DNA of 64,000 bases from Coffea arabica (GCF_036785885.1 NC_092310.1:6944001-7008000), one strand, 5' to 3'; shown: positions 24,493 to 36,351, counted from the stretch's first letter. Notes: generated by a model from the sequence alone, not told the origin. A program made the numbers and translations.

Positions 24493-25140
24493 TTGAGCGC
24501 GTTACTACCTTTTTTAACCTAGTTCCTCACCTGAAAGAACGTTGCACGTGCATCGGTTATATTAGGCTTACCGGCCAACAAATATGATGAGAAAAAAAAA
24601 AAGAAAATATGATATCAAGCGAAACCAAAAATGTGATGGAGAATTGAAAACTAGAAAATGATACTTCCGGTGTTGGTCCTCATGCATGAGGACTTTAGGC
24701 TTTAGCCACCGACTCTTTTTTTTTTTTTTAGCCACCGACTTTCAACACGTACAACTATGGAAAAATCAACTTGCGGCTAGTATCACAGCATAACATCTTT
24801 TGGCGTTTTCAGGATGGAAAATTGACTGCACAACTCAAATGACAACGTTTCGCGTTTTAAGGGTAGAATACCAAATCAAAGTGGGCTTTAATTTCAGCCT
24901 CTAGCAAGGGATAAGGGAAGAGAACCCAAAAGTGATCATTCACCTTCACGATCACTCTCTGTTGATGTTGATGTTGATGTTGATGAGTTAGTCCTTCCAT
25001 GTGAAACATTTATTTATTTGTAAAACACAAAACACCTAGAGTTTATGCACATGGAAAGAATTTGTGGGTTGCTGTCTGGAAAAGTACAGGAAAGAGTGAA
25101 TATCGAAGAAAAATTCAATAATTCAACAATGTCTACGAAC
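24493..25140. repeat. Acyltransferase 5' flank, copy A of a repeated block
   Basis: This region just upstream of the TATA box recurs, in the same orientation, at 36352-37185 and in part at 33895-34680, 37360-37650 and 39060-40290. Landmarks are gcgttactacc, aacgttgcacgtgcatcgg, gtgatggagaattgaaaac, agccaccgactttcaacacg and ctggaaaagtac. Confidence 0.85.
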
Positions 25141-26560
25141 CGCTGATAAAACTGAATAAAGTTGTGCTGATTTATCGTATCAAGATAAAGACTAACTTGG
25201 CGGTGGAACTGCCCAGATTTTTGGGAATTCTCTGGGCAACAGGAACCAACTAGATTCCGTGAGTTGGTGTAGTAGATTTTAGTGATGAAGATTTTGGATT
25301 TAGTAAAGGAAGAAAAGAAATGGAAAATGGAAGGGAAAAGCAAAATATAGAAAATGAAAAATGAAGGGGAACAAAAAAAAAAAAAGGAAGGAACGAGATT
25401 TGTCTTCTGCTCAACAATGGATGTTGGAGAGGATGACATGTTTTTATAATTTCAATTTAGACCCTCAATTTACTTTTTGTTTTCAAATAAATTAAGGAAG
25501 TTAGTAAAATTTCAATTAAACCATATATGAACTATTGGTACGGATCGAAAACAGGGTTAGTATAGGAATTTTAAACCTTTCCTTTCAATTGGATGATTTC
25601 CATCCATTTCCCAAAGAAATCCAAAGTATGGAGGAGTTATATGGGTATTTTTAAATAATAAGGGATTTCATGTACAATAGGCAAACCACCGAGGAGATTT
25701 AGTGTATTTTACCCCCAAAACAATTTCCTCTACCTTGCCAAATGAATATTCCTTGGAGATTGTGGTGATACTAGGGTAACAAATGGAATGTACTAACTTT
25801 ATTATGGAAAGAACATTTTGTAACAACTAATAAATATTCTTCTAATTTGTTGTTAGATATGGCCATGATTTCAAAATTGCTAGTTCTGATGTAAAAATTG
25901 ATGGTTTCAATTCTTCTAAAAGGTGAAACTTGAACCGACACTTATAAGGACAATTACGGTTATAGTTCTTGAACCTTTGGTACTAGTTTTATTCTAGTTA
26001 TGATTTAAGTTTCTTCCGGATATGCTTCCGGTTCTTTTACTTACGTCTGAAAAATTATTATTATAAAATTGATTCTACGAAAATATGACAATGAATATAG
26101 AAAAAAAAAATAAGGACTTTATTGTATTATTGTGTGTAAGGAAAAAGAAAAAATGATGCAAATTTTATATTTAAAAAAAAACCTCATTATTGATTAGATT
26201 AAATTGGTTTTGGACTTAAATTATAGGGTCTAGGCTTACTAATGGGGATGGGACAATGGGTTGTTGGGTAAGGATTAGAGCTGCTTAGTATTGTGTGCTG
26301 ACTATCGATATTGAATTCTAAACTAATCAAATAGATTTATATAGCAAATATCTTTTTTCTGCACGACTTGACCCGAGTCTAAATCGCCAATTTTGATTTC
26401 AGTTTAAGTTTTTGGTAAATTTGAATCTAATTCTTTAGTTACGATTATGGTTTTGATTTCGATTTTTAAAATTTGATTTTGGTTTCAATTCAACAAACTA
26501 TTAATCTGGTTCTAATTCAAAGTAGAACCGTGACCACTCCAATTTGTTGCCATCACCATT
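25141..26560. other. Gene-free intergenic stretch
   Basis: AT-rich, with no domain-bearing frame. A 141-codon minus-strand frame at 25014-25439 is low complexity at its N-terminus and is not supported. Confidence 0.5.
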
Positions 26561-26564
26561 CAAA

Positions 26565-28510
26565 ACTAAATGAGGAACTAGAAACTTTATAAAGGAATAC
26601 GGGACTCAGTCACTGAGTTCACAAAGAAAGACAACGCAAAATTATAATAGACGTACTCATGATGTTAAGGTATAGCAGTCTAATTTTATCTAACAACTTG
26701 TCATCTAAATATGCCAACAAATATGTTCGTTGTACAACTTCAAAATTCAGTGACGTTAGGGACATTTGCAAATATCAATTGTAAAGTGAACTTTCTACAA
26801 GCTCAATTTCAAGACATGTGGCACCAAACCAATGTAGAGATTGAAGACAAGACAAATCTAAGGTTGTTGATCTTCGCAAGGAGCATCTTTTTCTTTTCTT
26901 TTCTTATTTCAATGATTTGCTGCAACTGTCATCATTGTTTGCTTGTGCTTCTGTAAGTTTTCCATGTTTTCTTTTTCTCCTGTATGAAAAGATAAGAATA
27001 TTATCATAGATACATAACAAGAGAGGTGAGAAAAGTAAATAAGTACATTATTTGTTGAAACTCTTTGTTGAAGTTTGCAACTCCTGTATCAGAATGACTT
27101 GCCGCACTCTGCATGTAATATAATTATATATTTTGTATGGTAGACTTTTCAAAATAAACAAAAAATTAATTACCTCCACCTCAATATCATTTTGGAATTG
27201 TAAAAAATCTTTCCAAATTTGCAATTGTAAAATATTAAATGGTGCAAGTGAATTTTCATTTTGGAATAGTAGAAATTCTTTCCGAATTTGCAATTGTAAA
27301 ATATTGAATGATACAAGTGATAAAATTCAGGAAGCATTATAAATTTAAGTGAAAATGACCAAATTCTTGCCTAAAATATTTACTAAAGGTATTTTAGTTT
27401 TGGCCAATGTGATCCTTAAGCACAAGGGGTTTTTCTAACGGCTGCCCAATAGGCACTTGTTAATACACGTACATTCCATCCAATCTACCATATATATATG
27501 TATACTAACAATTATTGCTTCCACTTGCATTTATATATTTTTTCTATTTGATCATTTGGTATTTATATACTTTCTTTAATTAATCTTATATTTCTAAAAT
27601 CTAGCACCTAAAATATATCTTAATAGGTGCTTCCGTTAAAGACCATAAACATAATTCTCTAATCCATCTAAGTTCCTCTAAGATGGCGCCATCACTTAAA
27701 GTCAACCGCACCTCTGTTTATCAATTAAACAAAAGTATTTTAAAAACTTCAAATATGGGGCTACAATAAATCAAGTAAATTAAAAAACAATGGATCCATA
27801 TGAAATGAAGTATTTTACAAAATTTTTGGGCACTTTTAAAATTTCTTATTTTAGTTTTCACTCCTCCCCTACCTCAACCCTCCCTATCACCCCTCTTTTC
27901 CCGTCTCCACCACCTCTTCACCTCTGCACCTTCCCCAATTCCTACCACCAACCCGCTGCCCCCTCTCCCCACCAAACCCACCATCCTCTCCACTCCCCTC
28001 CAATCATGAAAAGCTGATAAATTCCGAACCCACACCACATCCCTTCCCCCAAAATATTTTTTGATTTACTTGAATTTGTTATATCCCCACGCCCAAAGTT
28101 TCCAAAACATGATTTTGGTGGTAGTGCTGCTGCAGAAGGATTTAATTGGACCGAAAATTAACTTTAAAAATCACATTGACCAAAACTAGAGTTTGGATAT
28201 TAAATCAGCTTTAGTAAATATGTTTAGGGACAAATTTGACCATTTCTCATAATTTTAAAATGATCTAAGTATAGAAAAATTATGTTGATATCTTTTGAAT
28301 TACTTTCTTCTTTTTTTTGGATGGATTTTTTGTCTACACTGCCAAGTATCATTTAATATGAAAAATATTTGTTAGATAGTAAAAAAATAAAAACAGTTTA
28401 ATATTCATACCTTATATTGTGAACAACTTTGACGATGTTCATATTTAGTAAGTAATTGTTACAGTAACTGGTGTATCCTCGTCTTCCTCCATTCTTTGAC
28501 GAACAAGTTT
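26565..28510. repeat. Segment duplicated at 42200-43560, copy 1
   Basis: Ordered, same-strand matches to the second copy include gtagagattgaa, tgcaac/ttgtcatcat, cacctcaatatcattttgg, tgttagatagtaa and cgtcttcctccattctttga. About 700 bp in 27400-28100 is unmatched, with a Pro/Ser-rich pyrimidine stretch at 27860-28010. No coding exon is recognised. Confidence 0.75.
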
Positions 28511-29073
28511 TCAATTTAATATAGGGTTTTGATTTTACTTGAACTTGAATTTAATTCTAGGGCTACAGAGAAAATTGTAATATAGAACTTGAACTTTGAA
28601 TTTAATTCTTTGACGAACAAATTGATTTGGTTTTAACTTGAATTTACTCGTCCTCCTCCATCTTGTATGCTCAAAGGCTTTTTTTTTTTTTTTCTTTTTA
28701 AAGAGAAACGTAAGCCCAAAGTCTGATGAACTTGTAATTATTTAATTTAATTACACCAAAATCAATTTTAACTAAATAAATTATTTAAAGGTTCTGTTGT
28801 CTACAATGATCACAGGTCTAATAGTCGGAGACCCGGTGACAATAGTAGTGACCCTGTTGACACAAGAAACGATGTCGTACAAAACAAATCATGCACAAAT
28901 CATTTCTAATGGCTTAGGTTGGTTGCCTCTATGGCATTTTGAAGGGGCAGCTCCTCGGAGAGTCAACGTCAAGGACTTGTGAAACGGCTTCCTTGTCCCA
29001 ATCTTCAGTGCTAAGGCACTGGTAACAGAGGGTAGGACCGTCGTCCTTATTCCGTACATTATGGCAAGATTAA
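28511..29073. other. Gene-free intergenic stretch
   Basis: No supported feature apart from a poly-T run at about 28680-28695. Confidence 0.5.
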
Positions 29074-29075
29074 TA

Positions 29076-29495
29076 CTCCCTCCGTCCCAAAATAAGGGAC
29101 GTTTTTGAGGATTCTAACTTATTATGCACAGTTCAATCAATTTGAATGTGAGATATTTTTTTCCAATCGCGCCCCTTTGACCGATATCAAATCTTAATTG
29201 TTGTCTATGGTGATATGAAAAGAATCTGTGGGTCCATGTAAAATGTAAGCCCTTTTTCATGCTGTTGCCAAGCACGCGCCTATTTATGGCCATCAAAATT
29301 TTTGGTGCTGTCCACGCACCTTTTTTTTGGATGTCTATTTATTGCTTTTGTGGGTTCCATCATACTTGTTTTTTATTTTATCAATGTCTCTTTTGAGACT
29401 ACAAATGGAATGTTAGAGAAAAAAATTGTAATGTGACTCAAATTTTGGGACATGAAAAAAGGTGAACTATGACAATAACAATGGGACGGAGGGAG
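29076..29495. mobile_element. Stowaway-type (Tc1/mariner) MITE
   Basis: The ends are perfect inverted CTCCCTCCGTCCCA-type repeats, flanked by TA on both sides (29074-29075 and 29496-29497). Length is 420 bp with no ORF. The family is well known in plants. Confidence 0.93.
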
Positions 29496-29499
29496 TACA

Positions 29500-30198
29500 A
29501 GCTATCTTTTGATTAAAAAAAAAAAAAAGAAACGGCTCATACCTAATTGCCTCTATGCTCAAATTTCGTTGCAGGCTTTTTTTTTTTGAAGATTCGAAAT
29601 CTTACAAGCAAGAACGGAAACAAAAAAGAAAAAAAAAAAAAGAGAGAATTTGTACGTCAAACCACAGAACTTTTAGTCGCCTAACTACTATAACCTACTA
29701 GTTAAGGTGATTGCTGTGAATTAGTTATTTTAGACAGCTTAGTAATTCTTTGGCCGTATCCATCTTTCTTGCTAATATCGGCAACTATAAGATTTAATGG
29801 CCCAATTAAAATAGATTGAGTTAAGGGTTAAGTCAAAAATCACTGGTAAAAACTGTTAATCTAACCATTATTGACCCGTGATGACATATTATGAATAAGT
29901 AGTATGTTATTCGTATTAGTTTTAGATCGACCCGGAGGTTTCTTTCGTGCTTTGATGGCAATACTAGTTGAAAATTTCTGGTGTTAATGAGGAGGTTGAA
30001 TCATGTAGAGATAAATTTAGCTACTTTATAGTCAAGCCTGTTATTTACATTTAATGAGTGCATGTCCACAGCAGTATTTGGTAAATTCTAAAAAGGCCTT
30101 TAAACTTGTACCATGTTTATCTAATAAATTCTGTTATTCACTAATTGCAGCATATCATCTTTGCCAAGTAATTTCAGGTGCTGAAGTTGTAGTAAAAA
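29500..30198. other. Gene-free stretch between MITEs
   Basis: Contains poly-A/poly-T runs but no supported gene. Confidence 0.5.
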
Positions 30199-30346
30199 TA
30201 GGTTTTTGGCGGGCCTTTTTCCGGGTAGGCCCGATCCGGATTCGGGACCGTCGGACATTTGGGTCGGGTCCGAAACTAATGCTGTGTAACGGGTCCGGGT
30301 CCGGATTTATTAATTTTGATCCGGACCCGGCCCTTTGACAGGCCTA
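30199..30346. mobile_element. Degenerate hAT-type MITE fragment
   Basis: The right end reads ttgacaggccta, like other hAT termini here, and the interior has many ccggacccgg-type words in both orientations. The left end is unclear and no 8-bp TSD is found. Confidence 0.5.
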
Positions 30347-30445
30347 CCAGAGATTATTAATTGCATAAAATATGCGACATAGTTATGCTGCTTAGGATTA
30401 GGTTTTTTTTTTGTCAAAATGATCAGGATTTAGTTAATGGTAGGA

Positions 30446-30591
30446 TTTTTTTTTTTTTAAGGGTGTCCCGCAGGAAGTGGACCCAGCAGACTATTCCCCA
30501 CCCTCCACAACTTGCTAGCAGCAAGGTTCGAACCAAGGATCTAAAACTTCATCTTCAACAGCCTCAACCGCAAGACCAAACCCCGGAGGGC
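30446..30591 (-). mobile_element. tRNA-derived SINE
   Basis: On the minus strand there is an A-box-like TGGTCTTGCGGTTGAGG, then a B box GGTTCGAACC about 37 bp later, and a terminal A run (12 A). A perfect 14-bp TSD, agttaatggtagga, flanks it at 30432-30445 and 30592-30605. Length is 146 bp. Confidence 0.88.
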
Positions 30592-30639
30592 AGTTAATGG
30601 TAGGACTTAGATTACGACGTTCAAGCATTTCGTAATGCT

Positions 30640-31044
30640 TAGGGCTGCAAACGAGTCGAGTCGAGTCGAGCTTTGAGCTAATCGAGTCGAGTATCGACTA
30701 AATTTTACCAAGCTCAAGCTCGAGCTGGCAATTTTCGAGCTCGAGCTCGAAAAAAATTAAAAAAAATTATTTTATTTTTAAAAAAAAATAAATAAAATAA
30801 TATTTTTTTCTAAATAAATATTAAAATATTAAGGATATATACGTAATTTTCACTATGAAAATAAAAAATATATATAATATACGTAATTTTATTATTAAAT
30901 AAAAATAAAAATAAAATATATATATATATTCAAACTCGCGAGCCGGCTCGCCAGCTAACGAGCTTAATATTTTGAGCTCGAGTTTGACTCGACTCGAGCT
31001 CGACTCGAGCCGCTCGCGAGCGGCTCGATTCGTTTGCAGCCCTA
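30640..31044. mobile_element. Non-autonomous hAT MITE, 405 bp
   Basis: The terminal inverted repeat is TAGGGCTGCAAACGA at both ends. A perfect 8-bp TSD, gtaatgct, flanks it (30632-30639, 31045-31052). Subterminal gtcgag/gctcgag words are repeated in both orientations. The interior is AT-rich and non-coding. Confidence 0.93.
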
Positions 31045-31538
31045 GTAATGCTGTAAGGAACCTTGGTCCACTTTTTAATTACATCCCAGTGTATAAGCCT
31101 TACTATGGTGTTAATTGTAGTTATATCACGTGGATCAATGTTTATACAGTAATTCTCAAAAATATAGAAATCATACGTATCTCACTTGTGGAACCTATTG
31201 GTTTTATTTCAAAAATATAGAAGTCATATCTGAGATTATATATACACACGTTGATTAATTATTATTTCAAATAATTGGTATTGACAGTTGTTGAGGAGCT
31301 TAAAACTCAAAACAATAGCAATTTCAATTGGTATTGACACAGGCTATGAGTTTATTATTTTTTTTTTTGTCGAAAGGCTATGAGTTTATTAGCACAAGGT
31401 AATTTTACGCAAAGTTAGACAATTGACAATTGGCTGAGCGAAAGACAGCTACTTCTTTCTCCACAAATGCCAATTTCAAAGATACAGCTTCACTAATAAC
31501 ACAACAGTCTATTAGGTGATCAGGATCAGATAATTTCA

Positions 31539-32684
31539 TCAAATCTTACTCTTGTACCAGAATACACCCTTGCTTCCCTCATCTGGCTCAACATAAAGAC
31601 ACTCTTTTGCCTCCCTCCACATCGCCTTGTAGAGAGGAGTGCCATCAAATCGGTAATACTCTCCCAGAATTGGCTTCATTGCTTCAGTTGCCTCCACTGC
31701 GTGATAATGTGGCATTTTTGAAAAGAGATGATGAGCCACATGTGTGTTTGTGATGTGATGGAAGACCTTGTTCAAGACACCATAATCTCTATCAACGGTT
31801 GCCAGCGCGCCCCTCAGCCAATCCCACTCTGATGAATCATAGTGCGGCAATGAAGGGTGAGTGTGGTGCAGATACGTGATGAAAACAATGATGCCATTTA
31901 GAACAAGCCACGGTAGCCCGTAGATGCATATAAGCCAGGCTAGCCCTTTTGCCAATGCTACCCGATAGAGCAGGTGAGTTGTTACAATGACACCAACATC
32001 GGAAATGTAGATTTGAAGCCTCTCACGAGCATTATAGATTGGACTATAAGGATCATAATGGCACGCAAAACGATCATATTGTCTGCCTGAAGCATTGACG
32101 GCCAGGTACAAGGGCCAGCCCAGCACAAGGGTGATCGCCAGAGTGATGACTCTGCCTGGAGGGTTGTTCAGGTACTTGTAGTACCACTCTATTTCGGACT
32201 TTGGCTTCGGCACAAAGACTTCGTCATGTTCGATTGATCCAATGTTGGAGTGGTGGCGGCGGTGGCTGTGTTTCCACGAGAAGTAGGGGACCATAAGCGC
32301 AGAATGGAAGATAAAACCAACGGTGTCATCCACCCATTGGTAGTCGCTGAATGCATGGTGACCGCATTCGTGGGCAATGACCCAAACTCCAAGGAAAACA
32401 CAGCCCTGAAGAATCCAGTAAATAGGCCAGACAAGATAGTTGTATGGAGAAGGAAGGAGATGGAAATAAGTTGTAGCAGTGTAGTAGAACAGACCGACCA
32501 AGGTCAGGTCATGAACAAGATACGAGAATGAGCGAAGGAGTGATCTTTTAAAGCAGTGAGGTGGAATGACTTTCCTGATATCACCGATGGTGAAGGGAGG
32601 CTTCGAGTATGGGGCTCTATGGATGGGGCTTTTCTTTTGTTCATTCGTGGTTGTTAGAGCAGAAAAGCGGCCTCCGGCTTCCAT
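31539..32684 (-). CDS. FAD2-like omega-6 (delta-12) fatty acid desaturase
   Basis: The frame encodes 381 residues, against about 383 in Arabidopsis FAD2, in one exon as usual. It introduces the delta-12 double bond into oleate on phospholipids in the ER membrane. The three diiron His boxes are HECGHH (105-110), HRRHH (141-145) and HVAHH (315-319). Membrane segments include about 55-75, 85-105, 177-195 and 225-270. The C-terminus YKSKI fits the aromatic ER-retention pattern of FAD2. I chose the Met of MEAGGRFS, which aligns with the MGAGGR start of FAD2. The open frame extends 56 codons further but crosses the TATA box. Position 104 is Ala, 322 Ser and 324 Met, as in desaturases. Position 148 is Ile rather than Thr, so modified specificity is possible. 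The gene looks intact. Confidence 0.93.
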   Translation of the reverse strand: MEAGGRFSALTTTNEQKKSPIHRAPYSKPPFTIGDIRKVIPPHCFKRSLLRSFSYLVHDLTLVGLFYYTATTYFHLLPSPYNYLVWPIYWILQGCVFLGVWVIAHECGHHAFSDYQWVDDTVGFIFHSALMVPYFSWKHSHRRHHSNIGSIEHDEVFVPKPKSEIEWYYKYLNNPPGRVITLAITLVLGWPLYLAVNASGRQYDRFACHYDPYSPIYNARERLQIYISDVGVIVTTHLLYRVALAKGLAWLICIYGLPWLVLNGIIVFITYLHHTHPSLPHYDSSEWDWLRGALATVDRDYGVLNKVFHHITNTHVAHHLFSKMPHYHAVEATEAMKPILGEYYRFDGTPLYKAMWREAKECLYVEPDEGSKGVFWYKSKI

Positions 32685-32749
32685 TTCGGTAAAATGCTCT
32701 CTCTGTTTGACACAAGCAGATCGTATGGACACTGTGGCCTTGTGGGTGA

Positions 32750-32756
32750 ATTTATA
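32750..32756 (-). promoter_or_regulatory. TATA box of the FAD2-like gene
   Basis: The minus strand reads TATAAAT, 65-72 bp upstream of the chosen ATG. That leaves a short leader with no room for the 5'-UTR intron common in housekeeping FAD2 genes. Confidence 0.65.
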
Positions 32757-32944
32757 GCAGAAAAGGTTAGAGTTTACATTAGGCATTTCTAAAGGATAGT
32801 CTTTCCTAAAAGTGAAACTATTTCTGTTACACGTAATCAGATTCAAAGTCAATCTTACGGTGAGAAGGTCACTTCAATTATTTTTTTTTCTCTATACCAT
32901 TTCTGGTTTCAATCTCTTTCTCATTCTCAATTTCTTGCCACATG

Positions 32945-33326
32945 TAAGGCTGCAATTGATCGAATGGAGTTGAGGTTTGGTTTAAACGGGACAAACAAAA
33001 CTCAATTTTGTGAGATTCAAACTCGACGAGCTTGCCCTTTAAAACTTGAGTTTGAGTTTAAACTCCAATTCAACCTAGTTGAATTTGAGTTCGAGCCTAT
33101 TTGAAGTCAAATCAATATTTCATTTTAATAAAATAATAAAAATATAAGGAACACACATGTAATTTCATCATTAAAAATATAAACTATAAAAAATATACAA
33201 ATTCAATCCTGCTTGATGAGCTAAAGGATTGAATATCTATATATTTTGCTCGACTCAACTGGCTCACCAAGCCAACTTGATCTTGAGTCGAGCTTCATGA
33301 GTCAGCTCAATTTGTTTACAGCCCTA
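32945..33326. mobile_element. Non-autonomous hAT MITE in the FAD2-like promoter region
   Basis: The ends are taaggctgcaa and its inverted partner acagccctag. The flanks gccacatg and gtcacatc match at 6 of 8 positions, a decayed hAT-size TSD. Length is 382 bp. It belongs to the same family as 30640-31044, but is older. Confidence 0.75.
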
Positions 33327-33370
33327 GTCACATCGTAATATACCCAAAAAGAGTTGCAATAAAAACTTGA

Positions 33371-33827
33371 GGGATAATTTTAGAAACCTCGCTTGAGGTT
33401 AATTTATGACAATTTCACATAGCACTTCTCTAATTTTGAAAATTACATTAGCCTACTCTGGCAGTTTGAGGGGCCAAAATGTCACAATTAGAAGGCCCAA
33501 ATTGTCTATAATATACCATTAGTGAAATAGTTTTTTCAAATAAAAGTTATTTTGTAAATTGTTAGTACTTGTTTTGCAAAAGTAAAACTTGTGTACATTT
33601 TGTGAGACTTCCCTGTTCTTGTTTGCCTAGTCAGAGGATCAGACCAGTTTCTACTTTTTTGGAATGATGTTTTATTAAGAATTTCCTTTCAACTTTTTCG
33701 TTCATTTTTTTCTGACCAGGGTAAATTTGTAACAAAGAACATAAAGGGAGGTAATTTTAATTTTTGAAATCAGAGGGGTGCTTGGTGAAATTATCAGAAA
33801 CCTCAAGGGAAGTTTCTGAAATTGTTT
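33371..33827. mobile_element. MITE with about 27-bp inverted repeats (gaaacctc... family)
   Basis: The left end gggataattttagaaacctc is mirrored at the right end as aagtttctgaaattgttt, preceded by cctcaagg. No TSD is clear. Related right ends occur at about 36720-36750 and 53440-53470. Confidence 0.6.
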
Positions 33828-33894
33828 AAAAAATTAAAAATGATGAAAAAACTGAAAAAAAAAAGGATAAAGATTGAAAAAAGAAATAAAAAAA

Positions 33895-34680
33895 ATAAAA
33901 AGTAGTGGAGCAAAAAATGTGATAAGAGGATTGAAAACTAGAAAATGACACCTACCGTGTTTGTAGTTATACATGAGGACTATTAGCCACAGACTTGAGA
34001 GACGTATAATTGAGCATGGAAAATTAACTTCACAAGTACATGCACCTGGCTGGTGTAACATGGCGTTTTAATAGTGGAAAATTAACTCCAGAGGCACATG
34101 CACATCGCTATTATAACAACATTTGGCGTTTCTCCAGAGGTACATGCCCATCGCTATTGTACATGCCAAACCAAAATGGGGCTCTAACATCAGCCTATAG
34201 CACGGGATAAGGGAAGATAATCCAACAGTGATAATTTACGATTACTTTATACATGTTGGTGTTGATGACTTAGGGCGCGTTTAATAAAACTTAAGTCTGA
34301 ATACTGAAATTTGAAGTATGGATCCATTAAATTATTGAATTATTAAATATTGAATCAAATACATTTGAATGTATAACAAATTCAGTGATAAGTGAATAGT
34401 TTATCACTTATTTTTAGAAACAAATTTTACTTAGGAAATTCAATTTTATTTAATTAATTCAGATGTTTAATTTTTTATTATCAAATGCATTTAAACATAT
34501 TAAAATTTAAATCCATTAAATTTAAGTGGTGAATTGGATTGTTAAACAAGACCTTAGTCTTACCAAACAAAGTAAAACATGTTGCCAAATTCCTGATGAA
34601 GGGAATATATGATGGTAAGACAAAAACCGAGTTGCTTGAAAACATGTGAAGCACGGGACCATGCTGTTGTTGATGAGTTT
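33895..34680. repeat. Copy B of the acyltransferase-flank repeat
   Basis: It matches 24640-25010 through gattgaaaactagaaaatga, a variant of the catgaggact word, and gttgatgacttagtctt. It is split by a Tourist MITE at 34273-34553. Confidence 0.7.
34273..34553. mobile_element. Tourist-like (PIF/Harbinger) MITE, 281 bp
   Basis: The ends are gggcgcgtttaataaa and the inverted gttaaacaagacc. The target tta is present on both sides (34270-34272, 34554-34556). The uninterrupted site, gatga-ttagtctt, is preserved in the related copies at about 24983, 37190 and 40140. Confidence 0.8.
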
Positions 34681-35880
34681 GGATGCGTTTGATAAAATTA
34701 AAGTCTAAAAACTGAAATTTAAAATCTGAAATATGAAGTGTGAATCCATTAAATTATTGAATTGTTAAGTATTAAATCTAATACATTTGAGTGCATATCA
34801 CATTCAATAATAAGTGAATAACTTATCACTTTATTTTGGGAGCAAATTTTGCCTAGGAAATTCAGTACCACTTCATTAATTCATTAATTTAGATATTTAA
34901 TCTTTGGTTATCAAACCGTCTAAATATGTTAAGATTTGAAACCATTAAATTTAAATGCTGAATTGAGTTATCAAACAAAGCCTTAGTTTTAGTAAGACTA
35001 AGGCCCTATTTGATAAAAGTAAAGTTTGAAATCTCAATTTTGGAATCTAAAAATTAAATAGTGAAAGTATTATGTTGCTAAATTGATAAAGATATATGTT
35101 TGATAACCAAGTGAATTATAGTACTAAATTGAAATTTCACATGAATATTATACTTTTATCCTTAACAAAATTGTTTTAATTTGTATATTTGAAGAGAAAG
35201 AAAAGTATTTTGCGTGAGAGAAAAAAATTTAACAATTGAGAGATAGTACTTAAGTGTGTGTATTTGTGTATATCTACACGTGTATATATGTGTGTCAAAT
35301 AGAACGAGAGCAAATGTATACTTTGTGCAAGAGTGTGTCGACTAAGACCCTATTTGATAAAACTAAAGTTTGAAATTCAAAAATTAAATACTAAAAATAT
35401 TAAGTTGCTAAATTGATAAAGATATGTGTTTGATAACTAACTGAATTATAGCACTAATTGAAATATCACACAAATATTATACTTTCATCCTCAAAAAAAT
35501 TTCTTTATTTTTTATATTTGTTAAGAAGGAAAAATGTTTTGTGTGAGAAAAAATAATTAAATAATTGAGAGATATTACTTAAATGTGTGTATTTTTGTGT
35601 GTCTAACATTTATATACATGTATCGAGTAGAATGAGAGCAAATTTATACTTTGTGCGCGAGCTTATGTGAGTGTGTTACATGTGTGAGAAATGTACTATG
35701 TGTGATCAAATTAGAAAATGTAGTCAAAAAATTTTACTTAAAATTTTGTACACAAATTAAGTGATGTTTAATATATTAAGTTCATCATTTCAATTATCAA
35801 ATATGCTGAATTCAAAAGTTTTGAATGAATTAATTTTCAACATTAAGTTGAATTATCAAACAAACCCGAACTCATCAACA
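34680..35880. mobile_element. Cluster of related Tourist-like MITEs
   Basis: Left ends of the family are seen at about 34680, 35002 and 35346 (each about ccctatttgataaa or its variant). Right ends are at about 34980 and 35870 (atcaaacaaa). At least one is nested in another; exact borders are not resolved. Confidence 0.6.
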
Positions 35881-36005
35881 TCGTACAAAGTGAGAACATA
35901 TTCCAGTGTGTGCAAATACCTTAGCGTAGACACTTGACATATCCCATTTCTAGTTTCAATCTCTATCTCACTCTCTATTTCTGCCATGTGTGAGTATATC
36001 AAGTG

Positions 36006-36351
36006 TAGGCCTGCAACAGAATCAAGAATCGAGTTTTGACCTAAACGAGTTGAACTTGACTCAATTTCATAAGACTTGATTTCAAGTTTGAACTCACGCA
36101 GCTTGCACTCTAAATCTAGGGCTCAAACAACGGTTTGAGTATAGTCGAGTTTGAATTCGAAATTTGAGTGCAAACCTACTTGAGCTCAAATAGAATAAAA
36201 ATAATTTATATATTTTTTAAAATAAATAAAATAGGCATTTCACCCCTAATAAATAAAAAAATATATATAGGAGATATATATGTAATCTCACTCAAAAGCT
36301 AAGAACTAATTTGCACTTAATTTACTGGGAAATTGCATTTTAATTTATATT
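36006..36351. mobile_element. hAT MITE truncated at the repeat junction
   Basis: The left end taggcctgcaaca and gagttgaacttgact match the family at 32945-33326, but no right end follows. The sequence passes into the flank repeat at 36352. Confidence 0.55.

Noticed and set aside
25014..25439. 141-codon minus-strand frame
   Set aside because: Its N-terminus is a translated poly-A/T tract, it has no domain, and its DNA belongs to the repeated flank block.
27790..28017. Pro/Ser-rich 75-codon frame
   Set aside because: Low-complexity pyrimidine-rich DNA with no partner in the duplicated copy.
30510..30540. tRNA-like B box GGTTCGAACC as a tRNA gene
   Set aside because: No cloverleaf can be formed around it; the A tail and 14-bp TSD show a SINE.
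30640..31044. Repeated gtcgag words as a satellite or CRISPR-like array
   Set aside because: No regular repeats with spacers; TIRs and TSD show a hAT MITE.
32685..32852. Upstream extension of the FAD2-like frame by 56 codons
   Set aside because: The extension crosses the TATA box and has no similarity to FAD2; the Met at 32684 matches the family start.
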